From the NCBI GenBank assembly GCA_003994795.1, contig AP018269.1:1553346-1617345 (forward strand): a DNA stretch of 64,000 bases. Reading direction: 5' to 3'. Shown here piece after piece: positions 28,818 to 37,599 of the stretch (position 1 is its first letter; each line of letters begins with the position of its first letter). The DNA comes from Cylindrospermum sp. NIES-4074. Lineage in GTDB: Bacteria; Cyanobacteriota; Cyanobacteriia; Cyanobacteriales; Nostocaceae. Under the pieces are notes generated by a model that saw only the letters and a program-made list of their open reading frames with translations, had not been told where the DNA came from and ran no database searches. A program made the translations under genes and the position numbers.

Positions 28818-30296
28818 TTAACTCTCCTGAGAATCTGAAGTTGCTTCCAAACTTCTAGCATCATTTGATGCCAAGATTCCAGACTTAGGTAATTCTGTTA
28901 CTAACGGTGTAGCAGACACAGCATCTAAACTCAGTTTCTCTGAGTCTGTTGCTGCGGTGTTTGGGTTGGGAAATACGAATCTTAGCAAGGGAGGGGCTAA
29001 AAAGGTTGTCAATATTACCATCATGATAATTGCTGCCCCCAGGGGTTTTGAAAGCGCACCACTAGCCGCACCAACACCAGCAAATACTAACCCAACTTCA
29101 CCTCTAGGAATCATCCCCACACCAATTGCCAAGCGGTTGATTTCTGGTTGACCAAAAACGCTCAAACCTGTGACCACTTTACCGACAATGGCCACTGTAA
29201 TCAAGAAGGCTGCCATAATTAGACCTTCCCGATTGCTGGGAATTGCTGGGTTTAAAACTCCCAAATCGGTTTTTGCCCCGACAGCCACAAAGAAAATCGG
29301 CACTAGCATATCAGCAATGGGAATAACTTGCTTTTGCAGTTCTTTGCGCTTCTCAGTTTCTTCTAGGACTAAACCCGCTGCAAACGCTCCGAGAATGGCT
29401 TCTAATTGAATAACAGCGGCAAAATATGCCATCACAAAGGCGAAGATGAATGCTGGTATTACCAGTTCGCCCCGTGTCTTCAGTCGATCAGCGATCGCCA
29501 CAAAAGATTTATTGAAAACATTACCCAGCACAACTGCCCCAAGCAGAAAACCAGTGGCGCTAACAATCAAATAAATGACTTTACCCACATCTACTGCGCC
29601 ATCTTTCGCCAAACTGGCAACAACTGCAAGAACGATAATTCCCAGGACATCATCAATTACGGCAGCACCCAGAATAATCTGCCCTTCTTTAGAATTGAGC
29701 CGCCCCAGTTCTGAGAGTACCTTGGAAGTAATACCAATACTAGTGGCAGTCAAAGCTGCCCCAGCAAAAATTGCAGGTACAGCACTGATACCAAACAAGG
29801 TCATTAACCCGACAGTACCAGCTGCAAAGGGTACTGTCACCCCCACCACCGCGACAACGAAGGCTTGGATACCCACAGCCATCAAATCTTTTAAGTTCGA
29901 CTCCAACCCAATTTCAAATAGCAGGATGATCACACCCAGTTCTGCCAAAACAGAAATCACCTCTGACTGCGCTGCAAACACTTCTGGAGTGGCTTCAGGA
30001 GTTAAACCGGCTGTGGTTTGTAGGAAAGTCATGATTAGAGAACTAGAACTGTCGGCGCCACCTTCTGGAAACACCAACAGATGTAGTACGGAGATACCCA
30101 CTACCACACCACCGACGAGTTCACCTAAAACAGGCGGTAAACCCACTCGGTTTGATAACTCCCCACCGACTTTGCTGGCGAGGTAAATTACCACTAAACT
30201 CAGCAGCACTGCTGCTATTACCATTGAACTGTCTGCTGCTTTGGTTGTGCTTGCCAGCAGGGGATAAGAGAAGTTGATTGCATCTAAAAACTGCAT
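28818..30296 (-). CDS. Cation:proton antiporter (CPA2 / NapA-KefB type)
   Basis: 492-residue membrane transporter with about 12-13 hydrophobic segments, expected to exchange Na+ or K+ for H+. Family marks are GLPPVLGELVGGVVVG, the paired acidic residues in AAVIDDVLGIIVLAVV, LEAILGAFAAGLVL, and GMIPRGEVGLVFAGVG. There is no C-terminal TrkA-N domain, which favours Na+/H+ exchange over a Kef channel. A short acidic cytoplasmic tail ends the protein. Confidence 0.9.
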   Translation of the reverse strand: MQFLDAINFSYPLLASTTKAADSSMVIAAVLLSLVVIYLASKVGGELSNRVGLPPVLGELVGGVVVGISVLHLLVFPEGGADSSSSLIMTFLQTTAGLTPEATPEVFAAQSEVISVLAELGVIILLFEIGLESNLKDLMAVGIQAFVVAVVGVTVPFAAGTVGLMTLFGISAVPAIFAGAALTATSIGITSKVLSELGRLNSKEGQIILGAAVIDDVLGIIVLAVVASLAKDGAVDVGKVIYLIVSATGFLLGAVVLGNVFNKSFVAIADRLKTRGELVIPAFIFAFVMAYFAAVIQLEAILGAFAAGLVLEETEKRKELQKQVIPIADMLVPIFFVAVGAKTDLGVLNPAIPSNREGLIMAAFLITVAIVGKVVTGLSVFGQPEINRLAIGVGMIPRGEVGLVFAGVGAASGALSKPLGAAIIMMVILTTFLAPPLLRFVFPNPNTAATDSEKLSLDAVSATPLVTELPKSGILASNDARSLEATSDSQES

Positions 30297-30641
30297 TGGT
30301 TCTGCGATAATCCTTCTCTTTTATTCTTACTCCTTTGTGAAGAGTAACTGTTTGGAGATTTTTGGTAGATTAGTCGCTGCCGCCGGTCAACTCGATTAGG
30401 GGATCTAGAACTGTAAGTATTTAGGCGATTCCCTAAACCCCACACCCTCTTTAAGCAAACTCCGCAAGCTTTGGTGTCATTTTCTCAGTTTCCAAAAATG
30501 TAACCGTTCTAGCTTTTGATTGTGGCGGTGTCAAAGTAGGAACATCCAAATCCTGTCTATCAATCCCATAAGATTTGTAAAAAATTTATGTGGCTGTTAA
30601 CAGTTGACAGGTAAGTAAATTTTTTGAGGAGTGCAAATCTG
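30297..30641. promoter_or_regulatory. Divergent intergenic region
   Basis: 345 bp between the antiporter (minus) and the SIMPL protein (plus). It must contain both promoters. A GAGGAG ribosome site at 30626-30631 supports the ATG at 30642. No specific operator was recognised. Confidence 0.4.
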
Positions 30642-31391
30642 ATGCCTAGAACCGCTTTGTCTGGTTCTCGATTTCCAGTTGAGAATATGTGGAAAATACT
30701 GTGTTTTATTTTGTTATTATGTATAACTTTTTCTTTGCCTGCGTCAGCAGCAGAAAAAGAGAGATTGTTGCGTACTCTCACTGTTAGCGGGCGTGGAGTG
30801 GAAACAATTCCCACATCCCTGTCGCAAGTGAGCTTGGGTGTGGAGGTTCAGGGCAAAACAGCCCAAGAGGTACAGCAAGAGGCGGCCCGCAGATCATCAG
30901 CTGTGGTGGCTTTGCTCAAGAGCCGAAATGTGGACAAATTACAAACCACTGGTATTCGCCTTAACCCAGTTTATAGCTACAACAATAATGTACAACGAAT
31001 TACTGGCTATGCTGCCAGCAACACCGTGAGTTTTCGCATTGCCACAGAGAAAGCAGGTACATTGTTAGATGAAGCGGTAAAAGCTGGGGCATCGCAAATT
31101 GACGGCGTGAGCTTTGTAGCCAGTGATGAGGCGATCGCTCTTGCTCAAAAACAAGCATTGAAAAAAGCTACCCAAGAAGCCCAACTGCAAGCTGACGCGG
31201 TTTTCGATACCCTAAATTTGCAGCCCAAAGAAGTAGTGAGTATTCAAATTGATGGCGCAAATGCCCCACCACCACCTAGACAGTTCCGTGCTGAAAAAGC
31301 CTCACTAGTTTCTGGGGGTGCAGATGCCACTCCTGTTGTTGGTGGTACACAGCAGGTAGAAGCATCAGTCACGCTGCAAATTAGCTATTAG
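30642..31391 (+). CDS. SIMPL domain protein (DUF541)
   Basis: 249 residues with a signal peptide (hydrophobic WKILCFILLLCITFSL, cleaved near ASA) and a SIMPL/DUF541 domain. Marks include LTVSGRGVETIPTSLSQVSLGVEVQGKTA, LQTTGIRLNPVYSY, and the late VEASVTLQISY strand. It should be periplasmic. The family relates to outer-membrane and oxidative stress proteins; the exact function is unknown. ATG 30642 is preferred over the TTG at 30624. Confidence 0.85.
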   Translation: MPRTALSGSRFPVENMWKILCFILLLCITFSLPASAAEKERLLRTLTVSGRGVETIPTSLSQVSLGVEVQGKTAQEVQQEAARRSSAVVALLKSRNVDKLQTTGIRLNPVYSYNNNVQRITGYAASNTVSFRIATEKAGTLLDEAVKAGASQIDGVSFVASDEAIALAQKQALKKATQEAQLQADAVFDTLNLQPKEVVSIQIDGANAPPPPRQFRAEKASLVSGGADATPVVGGTQQVEASVTLQISY

Positions 31392-31517
31392 TTCGTCGTC
31401 AATGGTCAGTGGTAGACAAAAAACAACTGACAGAGGAGACAAGAGGCAATCAGCAAACTAGTAATAGGATTTATCTTTTGCCTCATTGCCTCATTGCCTT
31501 GTCTGACAACTGACCAA

Positions 31518-31880
31518 TTAGAAATTTTCTGGAGACATATCACCCATACCGCCGTCACCATCCCGCTTAGAACCTAATAACTGCAATTGGTCTACTCGAA
31601 TAACTGGTGTAGAACGGAGTGCTCCTGTCTGGCGATCATTCCAAGTGTTAAACTTCAAGGAACCTTTGATGGCAATTTGCTTGCCCTTGCGTACATAATT
31701 ACCCGCTACCTCTGCTGTTTTGTCCCAGAGTTCCAAATTAAACCAATCAGGATTATCATTGCTGCGCGATCGCCTTTCAACTGCTAGCGTTAATTTACAT
31801 ACGACTTTTCCAGACTCGTAATACTTCATTTCTGGGTCTCCGCCTACACGACCGACAAGAGTGACAATATTAATGCTCAT
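31518..31880 (-). CDS. ssb: Single-stranded DNA-binding protein, short form
   Basis: 120-residue OB-fold protein: INIVTLVGRVGGDPEMKYYESGKVVCKLTLAV, then the conserved WFNLELWDK and the strand KGKQIAIKGSLKFNTW. It is much shorter than E. coli SSB and lacks the long linker and DDDIPF tip, ending GDMSPENF. ATG 31880 follows GGTGGAG. A perfect LexA-type box lies just upstream. The TAA stop leads into a heptad (TTGGTCAG). Confidence 0.92.
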   Translation of the reverse strand: MSINIVTLVGRVGGDPEMKYYESGKVVCKLTLAVERRSRSNDNPDWFNLELWDKTAEVAGNYVRKGKQIAIKGSLKFNTWNDRQTGALRSTPVIRVDQLQLLGSKRDGDGGMGDMSPENF

Positions 31881-31894
31881 GAACTCCACCTTTT

Positions 31895-31908
31895 AGTACA
31901 TATGTACT
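31895..31908. promoter_or_regulatory. LexA box in the ssb promoter
   Basis: AGTACATATGTACT is a perfect palindrome and fits the cyanobacterial LexA consensus RGTACNNNDGTWCB at every position. It lies 15 bp upstream of the ssb start, where repressor binding would block transcription or initiation. This makes ssb a candidate SOS gene. Confidence 0.65.
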
Positions 31909-32206
31909 TGATATTGTTTCTTATCATAGCGAATTGTGAAATTTATTAAAATATGTTAAATAATTAACAATATAATATAAGTTCAAGAAAGACAAAAAAT
32001 ACTTGCAAACAAAAATATACCGTTATACTGAGGTTGTCTGAGAATAGCCAACAACGAGATGCTGAGAACCCGGTTCCGAGTTACCAAAAACTACAGAAAA
32101 AATAGTCTGGTTGACTGGACTCAGGCTAAAAAACGTAATAAAATCCAGCACAATTAACTCTTACCGTTATAGTCAAAATTATCGCAAATAGGGAGCGTAC
32201 AGACGA
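31909..32206. promoter_or_regulatory. Divergent region between ssb and mreB
   Basis: About 300 bp, very AT-rich near 31930-31990. It holds the ssb and mreB promoters. GGGAG at 32191-32195 is the mreB ribosome site in front of its GTG start. Confidence 0.45.
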
Positions 32207-33250
32207 GTGGGTTTTTTCAGGAACTTTCGCTCATCATGGGATATGGGTATCGACCTCGGTACAGCCAACACCCTAGTTTACGTATCTGGTAAAGGTATTG
32301 TACTCCAAGAGCCTTCTGTAGTTGCCATTGATCAAAATGAAAAGGTAGCACTGGCAGTAGGAGAGGAAGCCAAGAAAATGCTGGGACGGACACCTGGCAA
32401 TGTAGTTGCCCTCCGCCCCCTGCGTGATGGTGTAATTGCCGACTTCGATACAGCAGAACTGATGCTGAAAAGCTTTATTCAGCGGGTAAACGAGGGACGA
32501 TCCCTGATTTTACCCCGGATTGTCATTGGTATTCCCAGCGGTGTCACAGGGGTAGAAAGACGGGCTGTGATGGATGCAGCTACTCAAGCAGGAGCCAGAG
32601 AAGTATATTTAATAGATGAGCCAGTAGCAGCGGCAATTGGTGCTGGACTACCAGTGGCTGAACCAACTGGCAACATGATTATTGATATTGGTGGCGGCAC
32701 AACAGAAGTAGCTGTGCTGAGTCTTCAAGGTACTGTGATCAGTGAGTCAGTACGCATTGCGGGAGATGAACTGACAGAGGCAATCATTATTTACATGAAG
32801 AAAGTTCATAACTTAGTGATTGGGGAACGTACTGCTGAGGACATCAAGATTCGGATTGGTTCTGCCTATCCTACGAACGATGATGGTGATGCCATTATGG
32901 AAGTCCGAGGCTTGCACCTACTTTCTGGTTTACCGCGAACTGTCACGATCAAAGGCCCAGAAATTCGTGAAAGTATGTTGGAGCCGCTATCAGTAATTAT
33001 AGAAGCAGTGAAGCGGACACTAGAACGCACGCCTCCAGAATTGGCAGCGGATATTATTGACAGGGGTATTATGTTAGCTGGCGGTGGTGCTTTGCTCAAA
33101 GGCATAGATACCCTGATTAGCCATGAAACGGGCATTGTGACACATATTGCCGCTGATCCTTTAAGTTGCGTTGTTCTGGGAACAGGGCGTGTATTAGAAA
33201 ACTTCAAGCAGCTAGAACGCGTGTTCAGCGGGCGTTCTCGCAATATGTAG
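32207..33250 (+). CDS. mreB: Rod shape-determining protein MreB
   Basis: Bacterial actin homologue that guides lateral wall synthesis. The 347-residue product has DMGIDLGTANTLVYV (phosphate 1), IGIPSGVTGVERRAV, DIGGGTTEVAVLSL (phosphate 2), and LAGGGALLKGID (adenosine). A GTG start at 32207 with GGGAG upstream gives the usual MGFFRNF N-terminus. It opens the mreBCD cluster. Confidence 0.97.
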   Translation: MGFFRNFRSSWDMGIDLGTANTLVYVSGKGIVLQEPSVVAIDQNEKVALAVGEEAKKMLGRTPGNVVALRPLRDGVIADFDTAELMLKSFIQRVNEGRSLILPRIVIGIPSGVTGVERRAVMDAATQAGAREVYLIDEPVAAAIGAGLPVAEPTGNMIIDIGGGTTEVAVLSLQGTVISESVRIAGDELTEAIIIYMKKVHNLVIGERTAEDIKIRIGSAYPTNDDGDAIMEVRGLHLLSGLPRTVTIKGPEIRESMLEPLSVIIEAVKRTLERTPPELAADIIDRGIMLAGGGALLKGIDTLISHETGIVTHIAADPLSCVVLGTGRVLENFKQLERVFSGRSRNM

Positions 33251-33338
33251 CAAAAGGATAAGAGCAGGTACTGGATTCTATATACTATTGAGTTAAAGAA
33301 TCCAGTGTCTCCATAATTTTAAATGTATACAGGTAGAA

Positions 33339-34148
33339 ATGTTTACTGTACGTCGTTGGTGGGATCGTAAAGGGTTACAAATAGGGATATTAGCACTAGT
33401 TATTGGTAGTGCTTGGATGCTGCGACAGACCCAAGGTACGCTGTTGCTCGAGGTGTACCAGGGGCTTACCCGTCCTTGGCAAATGTTGCAGTCAGGGCCA
33501 AGTCCGGAAGAACGTCTCAGGGATGCTCGCTCATTAGAGTTAGAAACGCGGATTGTAGATCTGGAAACTCAAAATCAAAAGCTACAAGGTTTATTGGGTT
33601 ACGTAGAGAAGGAGCCGCTTTCAGCCCGCCCAATCACAGCGCGAGTTGTGGGACGCAGTGCTGACCACTGGTGGCAACAAGTAACCTTGAATCGCGGCTC
33701 AAATGTAGGTATTCAGGAAGGTTTCATTGTCAAGGCAGATGGCGGATTGGTGGGTTTGGTAGAAAGTGTAACTCCCAATACTAGCCGTGTGTTATTAGTC
33801 AGCGACCTTAAAAGTCAAGTGGGTGTAACCATCAGCCGCACAGCAGCTAAAGGCGTGCTGCGGGGAGACTCTTCTTCAGAAGCGGTGCTGGAGTTTTATG
33901 AAAAAGTCCCCAACGTGAAGGTGGGAGATTTAGTTTCCACATCGAACTATAGTCAGAAGTTTCCCTCTGGCTTGGCTGTAGGACGAGTGAAGTCCCTAGA
34001 TTTAAAGAAACTCCCAGCATCAGTGGCGAAAGTTGAGCTATTCCCACCGATTCGGTCTTTAGATTGGGTAAGTATCTACCCTAAGCCAGAAGTGCCGGAG
34101 CCGGAAAACCCTAATTTGGCAAATCAACAGCCGCAAAAATCTCGTTAG
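33339..34148 (+). CDS. mreC: Rod shape-determining protein MreC
   Basis: 269 residues with one N-terminal membrane helix (about 14-28), a coiled coil (about 60-90, ELETRIVDLETQNQKLQGLL), and the periplasmic beta domains (ARVVGRSADHWWQQVTLNRGSNVGIQEG). It links MreB to the wall synthesis enzymes. It starts 88 bp after mreB. The Pro-rich end (PEVPEPENPN) is normal for the family. Confidence 0.95.
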   Translation: MFTVRRWWDRKGLQIGILALVIGSAWMLRQTQGTLLLEVYQGLTRPWQMLQSGPSPEERLRDARSLELETRIVDLETQNQKLQGLLGYVEKEPLSARPITARVVGRSADHWWQQVTLNRGSNVGIQEGFIVKADGGLVGLVESVTPNTSRVLLVSDLKSQVGVTISRTAAKGVLRGDSSSEAVLEFYEKVPNVKVGDLVSTSNYSQKFPSGLAVGRVKSLDLKKLPASVAKVELFPPIRSLDWVSIYPKPEVPEPENPNLANQQPQKSR

Positions 34149-34238
34149 ATTCTCGCAGTATTGGGAACTGGTGACTGGGGGATTGGGGAACTCGGGCCCC
34201 CTCTGGGGATAAGGGGCAATGGGGACTGGAAAAAACTC

Positions 34239-34280
34239 TTACCAATTACCAATTACCAATTACCAATTACCAATTACCCA
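34239..34280. repeat. Heptad repeat between mreC and mreD
   Basis: Six consecutive 7-bp units (five TTACCAA and one TTACCCA) make up 42 bp in the middle of the mreC-mreD spacer, 36 bp before the mreD start. Confidence 0.9.
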
Positions 34281-34315
34281 ATATCTAATACCCTTGAAGA
34301 AAGTTTCGCAAAACA

Positions 34316-34954
34316 ATGAAGATTCCTGGATTTGGTGGTAAGAAACAAAGCAAACCGAAATCGTCAGCGCGAAAATTCAAAATTCCCATCCAGCCCTTGG
34401 TGCGTTGGCATCCCCGCATCCGTCAAGTGCTAAATTGGACTGTGACAGTCGGGTCTGTGCTGTTGTGTTTATTGATGTTGCTCACCCGGTTTCCAGGTAT
34501 GGAATTATTAGGCATTGGGCCTAACTGGCTGTTAATTTGGGTAGTGGCTTGGAGTGTTAAGCGCACGGTCTTTGCTGGAGCATTGGCAGGTATAGTTCTA
34601 GGGCTGCTACAAGATAGCATGACATCACTTAACCCTACTCATGCCGTGAGTCTAGGGATAGTGGGAATGTTAACGGGTCTGATTCAAAAGCAGCGTTTTA
34701 TTCAAGAAGACTTTATTTCTATTGCTTTAATCGTCTTTGTCATGGCAGTTTTGTCAGAAGCGATCTTTGGTTTACAATTGACTTTGATGGGTGATGCTGC
34801 CGGTGGGCAAAGCCTACGCCAAGCAGAATACATTTGGACTTATTACCAGCGTGTCGCTCTAGTATCTGCCATTCTCAGTAGCCTGTGGGCACCTGTTGTT
34901 TACTACCCCCTAAATCGTTGGTGGCAGAAGATAAAATTTTTAGAACAGTCGTAG
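34316..34954 (+). CDS. mreD: Rod shape-determining protein MreD
   Basis: 212-residue membrane protein with a basic N-terminus (about 1-40) and five to six membrane segments (LLCLLMLLTRFPG, NWLLIWVVAWSVKR, AGALAGIVLGLLQDS). The SLNPTHAVSLGIVGMLTG segment is typical of cyanobacterial MreD. It completes the mreBCD operon although a heptad array separates it from mreC. Confidence 0.93.
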   Translation: MKIPGFGGKKQSKPKSSARKFKIPIQPLVRWHPRIRQVLNWTVTVGSVLLCLLMLLTRFPGMELLGIGPNWLLIWVVAWSVKRTVFAGALAGIVLGLLQDSMTSLNPTHAVSLGIVGMLTGLIQKQRFIQEDFISIALIVFVMAVLSEAIFGLQLTLMGDAAGGQSLRQAEYIWTYYQRVALVSAILSSLWAPVVYYPLNRWWQKIKFLEQS

Positions 34955-35039
34955 GCAATACAAAATTCAACATTTTTTTGAGGATGGGCTTCTTGCTCGT
35001 CCTCATACTGTTTAAAGCTACTTTTTTATAACGCTGAGA

Positions 35040-35170
35040 TATAGCAGTCCTGTTGGATTTATGAACTTACTAGTAAAGACGGGCAAGAGGCAAGAGATGA
35101 ACGCAAGTGCGGACGCACCAGAAGATATAGGAATAGCTAGTTTTTTCAAAAATCAAACAGGAATCCTATA
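35040..35170. mobile_element. Small inverted-repeat element (MITE-like) upstream of ribD
   Basis: A 131-bp element has imperfect terminal inverted repeats of about 37 bp (left from TATAGCAGTCCTGTTGGATT, right ending CAAACAGGAATCCTATA). TA dinucleotides at both ends fit a Tc1/mariner-IS630 type target. It contains no gene. It ends 65 bp before the ribD start. Confidence 0.7.
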
Positions 35171-35235
35171 CTAATGTTTAATTATTATCATCAAAGCAGC
35201 TAGCGTGTAAAAAATTTGCACTATTGTTGAAAAAT

Positions 35236-36426
35236 ATGGATAATTTCCCAATGGTTGCTCAAGCAGATGCATTTTCAGCCAATAATACTCAGGATAATAC
35301 CTTACTAGTGCGATCGCCAGTTAGCAAGGAAAAGATAGGTAGTGACTTTGACTCCCGCATAATGCAAAGGTGTTTGGAACTTGCCCGTCGTGCCTTGGGG
35401 CGCACTTCGCCAAATCCCTTAGTGGGGGCGGTAATTGTCAAAGATGGGGAAATTATCGGGGAAGGCTTTCATCCCCGTGTCGGTGAGCCTCATGCAGAAG
35501 TATTTGCCCTGAGGGCCGCAGGTGTGAATGCCCGTGGGGCGACCATCTATGTCAACCTCGAACCATGCAACCACTATGGACGCACTCCCCCTTGTTCTGA
35601 AGGGTTAATAACTGCTGGGGTGGCGAAGGTGGTGGTGGGTATGGTTGACCCTAACCCACTGGTAGCAGGCGGTGGTATTGCCCGTTTACGTGGCGCGGGA
35701 GTAGAGGTCGTTGTGGGGGTGGAAGAAGCAGCTTGTCAGCAGTTAAATGAGGCTTTTGTGCATCGCATTCTCCACAAACGACCTTTGGGAATTTTGAAAT
35801 ATGCCATGACTTTAGATGGCAAAATTGCTGCTAGTTCTGGTCATAGCGCCTGGGTGACAAGCCAAGATGCTCGCAGCGAAGTACATCAACTGCGGGCGGC
35901 TTGTGATGCTGTAATTGTCGGTGGTAATACGGTGCGACATGACAATCCTTACTTAACCAGCCATCAAGTAGGGGCCCATAATCCCCTGCGGGTGGTGATG
36001 AGTCGTCATCTTAACTTGCCAGAAAATGCCCGCCTGTGGCAAACTGCCGAGGCTCCGACTTTGGTGTTGACGGAGGTGGGTGCTAACCCTCATTTTCAAG
36101 ACCTATTGCTCAAACAGGGGGTGGAGGTAGTGGAATTTGCATCACTGACACCAGATCAGGCAATGGCATATTTATATGAGCGGGGTTTTTGTAGCGTGTT
36201 GTGGGAGTGTGGTGGTACATTAGCTGCAAGTGCGATCGCTCAAGGAGCAGTGCAAAAAGTCTTAGCCATTATTGCCCCAAAAATTATTGGCGGTAGTAAT
36301 GCTCCTACACCTGTGGGCGATTTAGGCTTGACCACCATGACTGAGGCGTTGTCCCTAGAACGTGTTCGTTGGCGAGTGATAGGTACTGATTGCCTTGTGG
36401 AAGGTTATTTGCCCCAAAAAAGTTAA
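35236..36426 (+). CDS. ribD: Bifunctional riboflavin biosynthesis deaminase/reductase RibD
   Basis: Deaminates and reduces the pyrimidine intermediate in riboflavin synthesis. The 396-residue product has a zinc deaminase domain (GEPHAEVFAL and NLEPCNHYGRTPPC, with His and two Cys ligands) and a C-terminal reductase domain (LKYAMTLDGKIAASSG, AVIVGGNTVRHDNPYLT, LWECGGTLAA). The N-terminus is about 35 residues longer than usual, so ATG 35251 or a later start is possible. No FMN riboswitch was seen upstream. Confidence 0.93.
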   Translation: MDNFPMVAQADAFSANNTQDNTLLVRSPVSKEKIGSDFDSRIMQRCLELARRALGRTSPNPLVGAVIVKDGEIIGEGFHPRVGEPHAEVFALRAAGVNARGATIYVNLEPCNHYGRTPPCSEGLITAGVAKVVVGMVDPNPLVAGGGIARLRGAGVEVVVGVEEAACQQLNEAFVHRILHKRPLGILKYAMTLDGKIAASSGHSAWVTSQDARSEVHQLRAACDAVIVGGNTVRHDNPYLTSHQVGAHNPLRVVMSRHLNLPENARLWQTAEAPTLVLTEVGANPHFQDLLLKQGVEVVEFASLTPDQAMAYLYERGFCSVLWECGGTLAASAIAQGAVQKVLAIIAPKIIGGSNAPTPVGDLGLTTMTEALSLERVRWRVIGTDCLVEGYLPQKS

Positions 36427-36482
36427 TAGTCAGTAGTGATCACAATTGACTATTACTTGACTTCAGGGAAACTTTTTGATCA

Positions 36483-36698
36483 TCAGTGCTGGCGTTCAGC
36501 GGCCAGATCACGAATTAGACTTAACCTAGCTTGGATGTAGTCACAAAGGAAATCGGTTTCGTTGGGATCTAACAACACTTGCGTTGTGGTTTGTTTGACC
36601 AACCACTGCACCAAGCTAGCATCGTCCAGCTGCAATAGGGTCACCGCTTGGGCGGCTTCAACTATAGACCAAAGCTGACGCATAATCGTAGGAGTCAT
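36483..36698 (-). CDS. Small conserved cyanobacterial protein of unknown function
   Basis: 71 residues: MTPTIMRQLWSIVEA, then LLQLDDASLVQWLV and LCDYIQARLSLIRDLA. It is helical and soluble. I recall near-identical short proteins in many cyanobacteria, so I regard it as real. It converges on ribD. Confidence 0.7.
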   Translation of the reverse strand: MTPTIMRQLWSIVEAAQAVTLLQLDDASLVQWLVKQTTTQVLLDPNETDFLCDYIQARLSLIRDLAAERQH

Positions 36699-37599
36699 CA
36701 GACCTCAATTTAATCATTAGCTTAGTTGTTTTCAGATTACACAATTCCAGCAGTGATTGACGACATTAATGTACAAGTTGAGATAACTATTATTAAAAAC
36801 TTAATAAACAGATTTATAAGTTTATGAAGATTAAGAATCAGTAACTTTTAGCGAGAGATTAACAAAATTTAACTTAATTCTGAGAGCGATTCTAGGCTTT
36901 TCTCATTCAACGGTGTTCTGTGTTCAATCATAGCAATTTGTAGATGCTATCGGCTCAGAAGTCTTCTAGATGCGATTTTCTAGCTAGAAGTACAAATACA
37001 CATTAAAGCAGATTTGATGGTTAATAAATAATTGTATTTGCTTATACTTAAATTTAGAATGATAAGATTTAGAAAAGCTCAATAGCAGCCGCAATTCCCA
37101 GCAAATAGAGTTAAAAGCAGCAATTGATATATTTGAATTTACTACCAAAGCGATTAATTTAGCAATTAGCCAATACTAATTTGTGTTCAAAGGACTAATT
37201 CGCAAATATAGAAAACACACAGGGAACATAGCTTAATTTGAGAATGTTGAGAACCCCAGATGTATACAGATAATTTATCTGAGGTTTGAATCTCAAAATA
37301 TTGAGTTTGACAAGATGTTTTTAATAATTCTTAACTTACAGCAATTTGCAGATGAATAGATCACGTAAAGACCTTGTATGGTCTCTACATGGGTTTGAAT
37401 AAACAGTATGTAGTTCATTTAAGTGAAAACTGCTGTAAGCAGCTTAAAGTGTGAGGTAGTACAGACTTTCGTCTCGTTCCACTCCTCAGTTATTAAATTT
37501 TCTGTTTAACGGCAAAAATTCTCAAATCCTCATTATGATTGGAGCATTGACATTAAAACAGGCCGTCTAGCGTTTTTGCTGACAGCAGTTCTCTATTCA
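36699..37599. other. AT-rich gene-free region
   Basis: About 900 bp without a recognisable gene. It contains a CTTCTAG/CTAGAAG inverted repeat near 36960-36990 and, at 37335-37439, a separate small inverted-repeat element. Its low GC marks the left edge of the accessory stretch. Confidence 0.45.
37335..37439. mobile_element. 105-bp inverted-repeat element
   Basis: The ends CTTACAGCA and TGCTGTAAG are perfect 9-bp inverted repeats; looser similarity continues to about 23 bp. An internal AGACC/GGTCT hairpin is present. No clear target duplication was found. It lies 160 bp upstream of the methyltransferase. Confidence 0.45.

Noticed and set aside
29575-30186. 203-codon plus-strand open frame
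   Set aside because: It is antisense to the membrane antiporter gene, and its Thr/Pro/Ala-rich composition is the usual mirror of hydrophobic codons.
32866-33243. 125-codon minus-strand open frame
   Set aside because: It lies fully within mreB, is antisense to it, and shows no family features.
34955-35235. FMN riboswitch in front of ribD
   Set aside because: No RFN element blocks are visible; the region is taken up by the inverted-repeat element.
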